Assembly (NCBI GenBank): GCA_031277415.1
Contig: JAITMK010000011.1
Span: forward strand, 1-36,157
DNA from: Azoarcus sp.
GTDB lineage: Bacteria > Pseudomonadota > Gammaproteobacteria > Burkholderiales > Rhodocyclaceae
Direction of reading: 5' to 3'
Length of the DNA: 36,157 nucleotides
The number at the start of each line of letters is the position of its first letter. The first letter of the stretch is position 1. A model generated the notes under the pieces. That model was not told where the DNA came from and did not search any database. It was given only the letters and a program-made list of their open reading frames with translations. Made by a program: the position numbers and the translations under genes. Positions 33,465 to 36,157 of the stretch are shown here, one piece after another.

Positions 33465-34604
33465 CTATTGTCCCTGAAACAGTGCTGTGCTAAATGGGTG
33501 GGTTTTGATGAACTGCCGCAACACCCTGCCAAAGTGTTCCTTGTTTTCCTGCATCATCTCCCTCGGCTCGTACAGCGAGTAATCGCCATGACTCATCAAA
33601 TCGATAACCCGTTTGTAAATGATCTGATTCGGATCATCGCTTTCAGGCGTGATGCACTCATCCCACTTGGCATACCCGAAGAAGCAAGCGGTCTGCTCCA
33701 TCACGCGACGCATCATATTGAAGTGGTGCGTATACAGTGCGCCCGATTTCTCCGCCTCATGCAACTCCACCAGCGATGCAAGGTGATAAAGAAATGGCGT
33801 ACTATCGGTCTCATGTATGATAAAACCCTCTGAGAGCGGCCCTTTGTTCAAAAAATACTTGCGCGGCTTTTTCAGCGTGTTGCACAGTACGTTGAAGAAC
33901 AGCACATGATGCGTGGAAACAACCATCTTTTGCTGTCCGGATGAACTCATCAGCAATTGCGCCAGATGGTGCGCGACCATCACCGCATTATTGTCATCCA
34001 GAGATGATACCGGGTCGTCGATATAGATATACTTGACCCATTTGTATGCTTCAGCGCCATCCAGCGCAAGTTGCACAATGGCGAGGAAGAAGCACCAGAT
34101 GAAGATATTCTCTTCTCCGCGGGAAATTTTTATGTTTTCTTCCCGTTTTGTCTCGTATTCATCGCTTTCTTTCTTTTGCCTGATTTCTCGCGCAAAACTT
34201 ATCTCCCATTCGTTCGCATCGATTTCAAACTCAAAATCAGCATAACGATTAAGCAAAGGACGGATTCGATTGTCCATTTCCAATTCGCCAAGCCCGGCGA
34301 AAAAACGGGAATCCCGGTTGATTTTCAGTACCCGTTCACGGTCGTTCCTGAAATCATTGTCCCAATGGAACAGGTCTTCGGTAAAAGCATTGAAGTAGAG
34401 TGTATCGCGCTGCGTCGTTTCGCCGTCCTCATTGACTTTTCTGCCCAGGTCCCTGAATGCGTTCGACAGCCGGGTTTTGCCTGTACCGTTATAGGCATAG
34501 AGCAGGACGGTTTTTTTATCCTCCAATTCGCTTCGCAAATGATTCGCCAACATAGGCAAGTCGGCAAATGACAGCGGCTGAACTGGAGTGCTGGCTTGTC
34601 TCAT
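33465..34604 (-). CDS. PrrC/RloC-like AAA ATPase, candidate anticodon nuclease
   Basis: Walker A YAYNGTGKTRLSNAFRDLG, ABC-like signature ISRGEENIFIWCFFLAI, Walker B YIYIDDPVSSLDDNNAVMVAHHL; C-terminal NMMRRVMEQ (RxxxE) and LMSHGD. Start at 34604 gives an ATGA overlap with the upstream gene (the longest ORF starts at 34631). Confidence 0.78.
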   Translation of the reverse strand: MRQASTPVQPLSFADLPMLANHLRSELEDKKTVLLYAYNGTGKTRLSNAFRDLGRKVNEDGETTQRDTLYFNAFTEDLFHWDNDFRNDRERVLKINRDSRFFAGLGELEMDNRIRPLLNRYADFEFEIDANEWEISFAREIRQKKESDEYETKREENIKISRGEENIFIWCFFLAIVQLALDGAEAYKWVKYIYIDDPVSSLDDNNAVMVAHHLAQLLMSSSGQQKMVVSTHHVLFFNVLCNTLKKPRKYFLNKGPLSEGFIIHETDSTPFLYHLASLVELHEAEKSGALYTHHFNMMRRVMEQTACFFGYAKWDECITPESDDPNQIIYKRVIDLMSHGDYSLYEPREMMQENKEHFGRVLRQFIKTHPFSTALFQGQ

Positions 34605-36157
34605 CACTCCAGTCCATCCATAATCCGCCACGCTTTACGGTAAGTGCCTCCGGCGGCACCGAGCGCCGCGTTCCAATCTTGTTCCGACAAATGCTCAAGA
34701 CGCTGGCGAATAGACGGAAGAGAATCACTAGACTTTAGGCCCAATGCCTGCGCTAGACGCGGAGCCGCCCGACGGGGAACACCTAGCAGGCGCAGGGAAA
34801 CCGCCTCATCCGTGGATACTCCATAGAACACCTGTGAGGGGAGATTGGCTAGTTGACTACGCTTATTATCGTCAAGATCAGACGCAGTGATCGCCAGAAG
34901 AGCGTTCAACCCCCAGGAAGAGGTATGTGCAAGTTTTCCGAATAGATTCTGCCCACATTTGGTTAGTGCAGTAATCTCATCGGAACCTTCTCGACTGAAG
35001 TATCTCTCGGCGATGGTGGTTAGTTCTTCCCCATTCACCCAGTCTTTAAGAATGAGTGCGAGTTTGTCGCCATCTGGCGCTCTGCCACCCAGAACCGAGT
35101 TCAGATTTTCACGCAGCTCGGGGACTCGCAGCAGTACCCCCATCATGTCTTGCAAATTGCGGTCTCCATCACGGAATAACCGTTCCCGATTCCAAGAGTC
35201 AGGCCCGATGTTGCCCTTGTGTGTCAGAACTGTTTTGATGCTTTGCAGTGAAAAACCCGTGCTATCCACTAACGTAAGCGGCTGCCCCGGCCTAATCATG
35301 TCGGCAATGTATGTGTCAATGCCCCCCAGCAAATTGCGCGCAATCTGACTGTTTGATGCCCGCAGCTTCTCAAATCCCAATGTTCCGCGCAAAACCTGTT
35401 CAATTTGGGCTGCAAAGTTAGATGGCTTGCCCATTTGCTGATAAGTGTGCACTAGATACTGCAGGAAACTCGACCATTCCGGCTTGCTGTAAACGATCAC
35501 CCCAAGATTGTCCAAGGCATCGCCCGCAGCCTGCGCCAGTTGAATTAACGCAGAACTCAGGTCTCCGGTATTTCGATTGATGAATTTGCGGCGCAGCGAT
35601 ACTTCATTTGCATCTTTGGCGACCAAGGCTACCACGCCGAGTTGCCCTTGAGATACACGTCCCGCCCGTCCAGCGATATTCCAGAAATCCTCTGGCGGCA
35701 TCTCCTGCCCATAGGGGTACTGAGTGGCGGCCATCACCACGCCACTCACAGGAAAGTTCACACCCTGTGCGAGTGTTGTCGTCGCCGCCAGCACATCGAG
35801 ATGGCCTTTTTCAAACAACCACTCCATCAACATTCGCACTTCTTCCGGCAAGCCGCCGTGATGCACGCCGATGCGACGAGAAAGCAAATCTACCAAGGGG
35901 AATTGCTCCCCCATCTCTGCCTTCACATAGTCCTGCACGAAACGCACATCCGCAGGCAGCGGATCAGCGCGTTCGGCTTTCAGCTTTTCAGCCAGCTTCC
36001 AAACGAAATCCGGGCGACTGTGCATGGCGATCACCGGCCCACGTTCCTTCAGCTTCCGTGCGGTGATCGCAGCCAGTATGCCTATATCCTTCGCCTGCGA
36101 CAGAGAAGACGCTAAAGCTTCTTCTTTCCCCAAAGAGAACGCTTCATCCAGCGTAAT
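34604..36157 (-). CDS. Ski2-like superfamily 2 helicase, C-terminal part (5' end off the right edge)
   Basis: GVHHGGLPEEVRMLMEWLFEKGHLDVLAATTTLAQGVNFPVSGVVMAATQYPYGQEMPPEDFWNIAGRAGRVSQGQLG; the reading frame continues to the window edge (ITLDEAFSLGKEE...). Confidence 0.88.
   Translation of the reverse strand: MTLDEAFSLGKEEALASSLSQAKDIGILAAITARKLKERGPVIAMHSRPDFVWKLAEKLKAERADPLPADVRFVQDYVKAEMGEQFPLVDLLSRRIGVHHGGLPEEVRMLMEWLFEKGHLDVLAATTTLAQGVNFPVSGVVMAATQYPYGQEMPPEDFWNIAGRAGRVSQGQLGVVALVAKDANEVSLRRKFINRNTGDLSSALIQLAQAAGDALDNLGVIVYSKPEWSSFLQYLVHTYQQMGKPSNFAAQIEQVLRGTLGFEKLRASNSQIARNLLGGIDTYIADMIRPGQPLTLVDSTGFSLQSIKTVLTHKGNIGPDSWNRERLFRDGDRNLQDMMGVLLRVPELRENLNSVLGGRAPDGDKLALILKDWVNGEELTTIAERYFSREGSDEITALTKCGQNLFGKLAHTSSWGLNALLAITASDLDDNKRSQLANLPSQVFYGVSTDEAVSLRLLGVPRRAAPRLAQALGLKSSDSLPSIRQRLEHLSEQDWNAALGAAGGTYRKAWRIMDGLE

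Noticed and set aside
1-36157. tRNA, rRNA or att-site near the island borders
   Set aside because: No tRNA-like cloverleaf or rRNA sequence was recognised by eye at either border; this needs a tRNAscan/Infernal run to be definitive.

Overview
The window looks like a proteobacterial chromosome segment, probably betaproteobacterial (inference). Core-type genes flank a ~19-22 kb conjugation-type island. Left core: HDOD-domain protein (partial, minus), MscS-family channel, CrcB fluoride channel. Island: a long minus-strand operon (about 20936 down to 2143) encoding a VirB-type T4SS. In transcription order it contains a small lipoprotein, a 159-aa exported protein, VirB2, VirB3, VirB4, an array of paralogous lipoproteins in the position of pKM101 eex, VirB5, VirB6, VirB8, a 149-aa membrane protein, VirB9, VirB10, VirB11, a VirD4 coupling ATPase fused to a phospholipase-D-type nuclease domain, a 761-aa LPD7-like protein with an HExxxH motif, and three TrbM-like paralogs in a recombining tandem array. 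To the right are a two-gene zeta-toxin module (plus strand) and an Rpn/PD-(D/E)XK-family gene with a highly repetitive C-terminus. Right core: Pho-box-preceded pstCAB-phoU-phoB-phoR, an ABM-domain protein and mutY. The right edge holds a minus-strand defence-like operon: Ski2-like helicase (partial), a PrrC/RloC-like AAA ATPase with a candidate anticodon-nuclease triad, and hsdM. The observations I rate highest are the VirD4-PLD fusion, the exclusion-lipoprotein array carrying virB4/virB5 fossils, the helicase/PrrC-like/hsdM operon, the TrbM array with a frame-shifting 142-bp duplication, the duplicated-domain partner of the zeta toxin, and a MITE-like repeat present in inverted orientation on both sides of the T4SS block. 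All family names come from reading motifs by eye; no database search was run.
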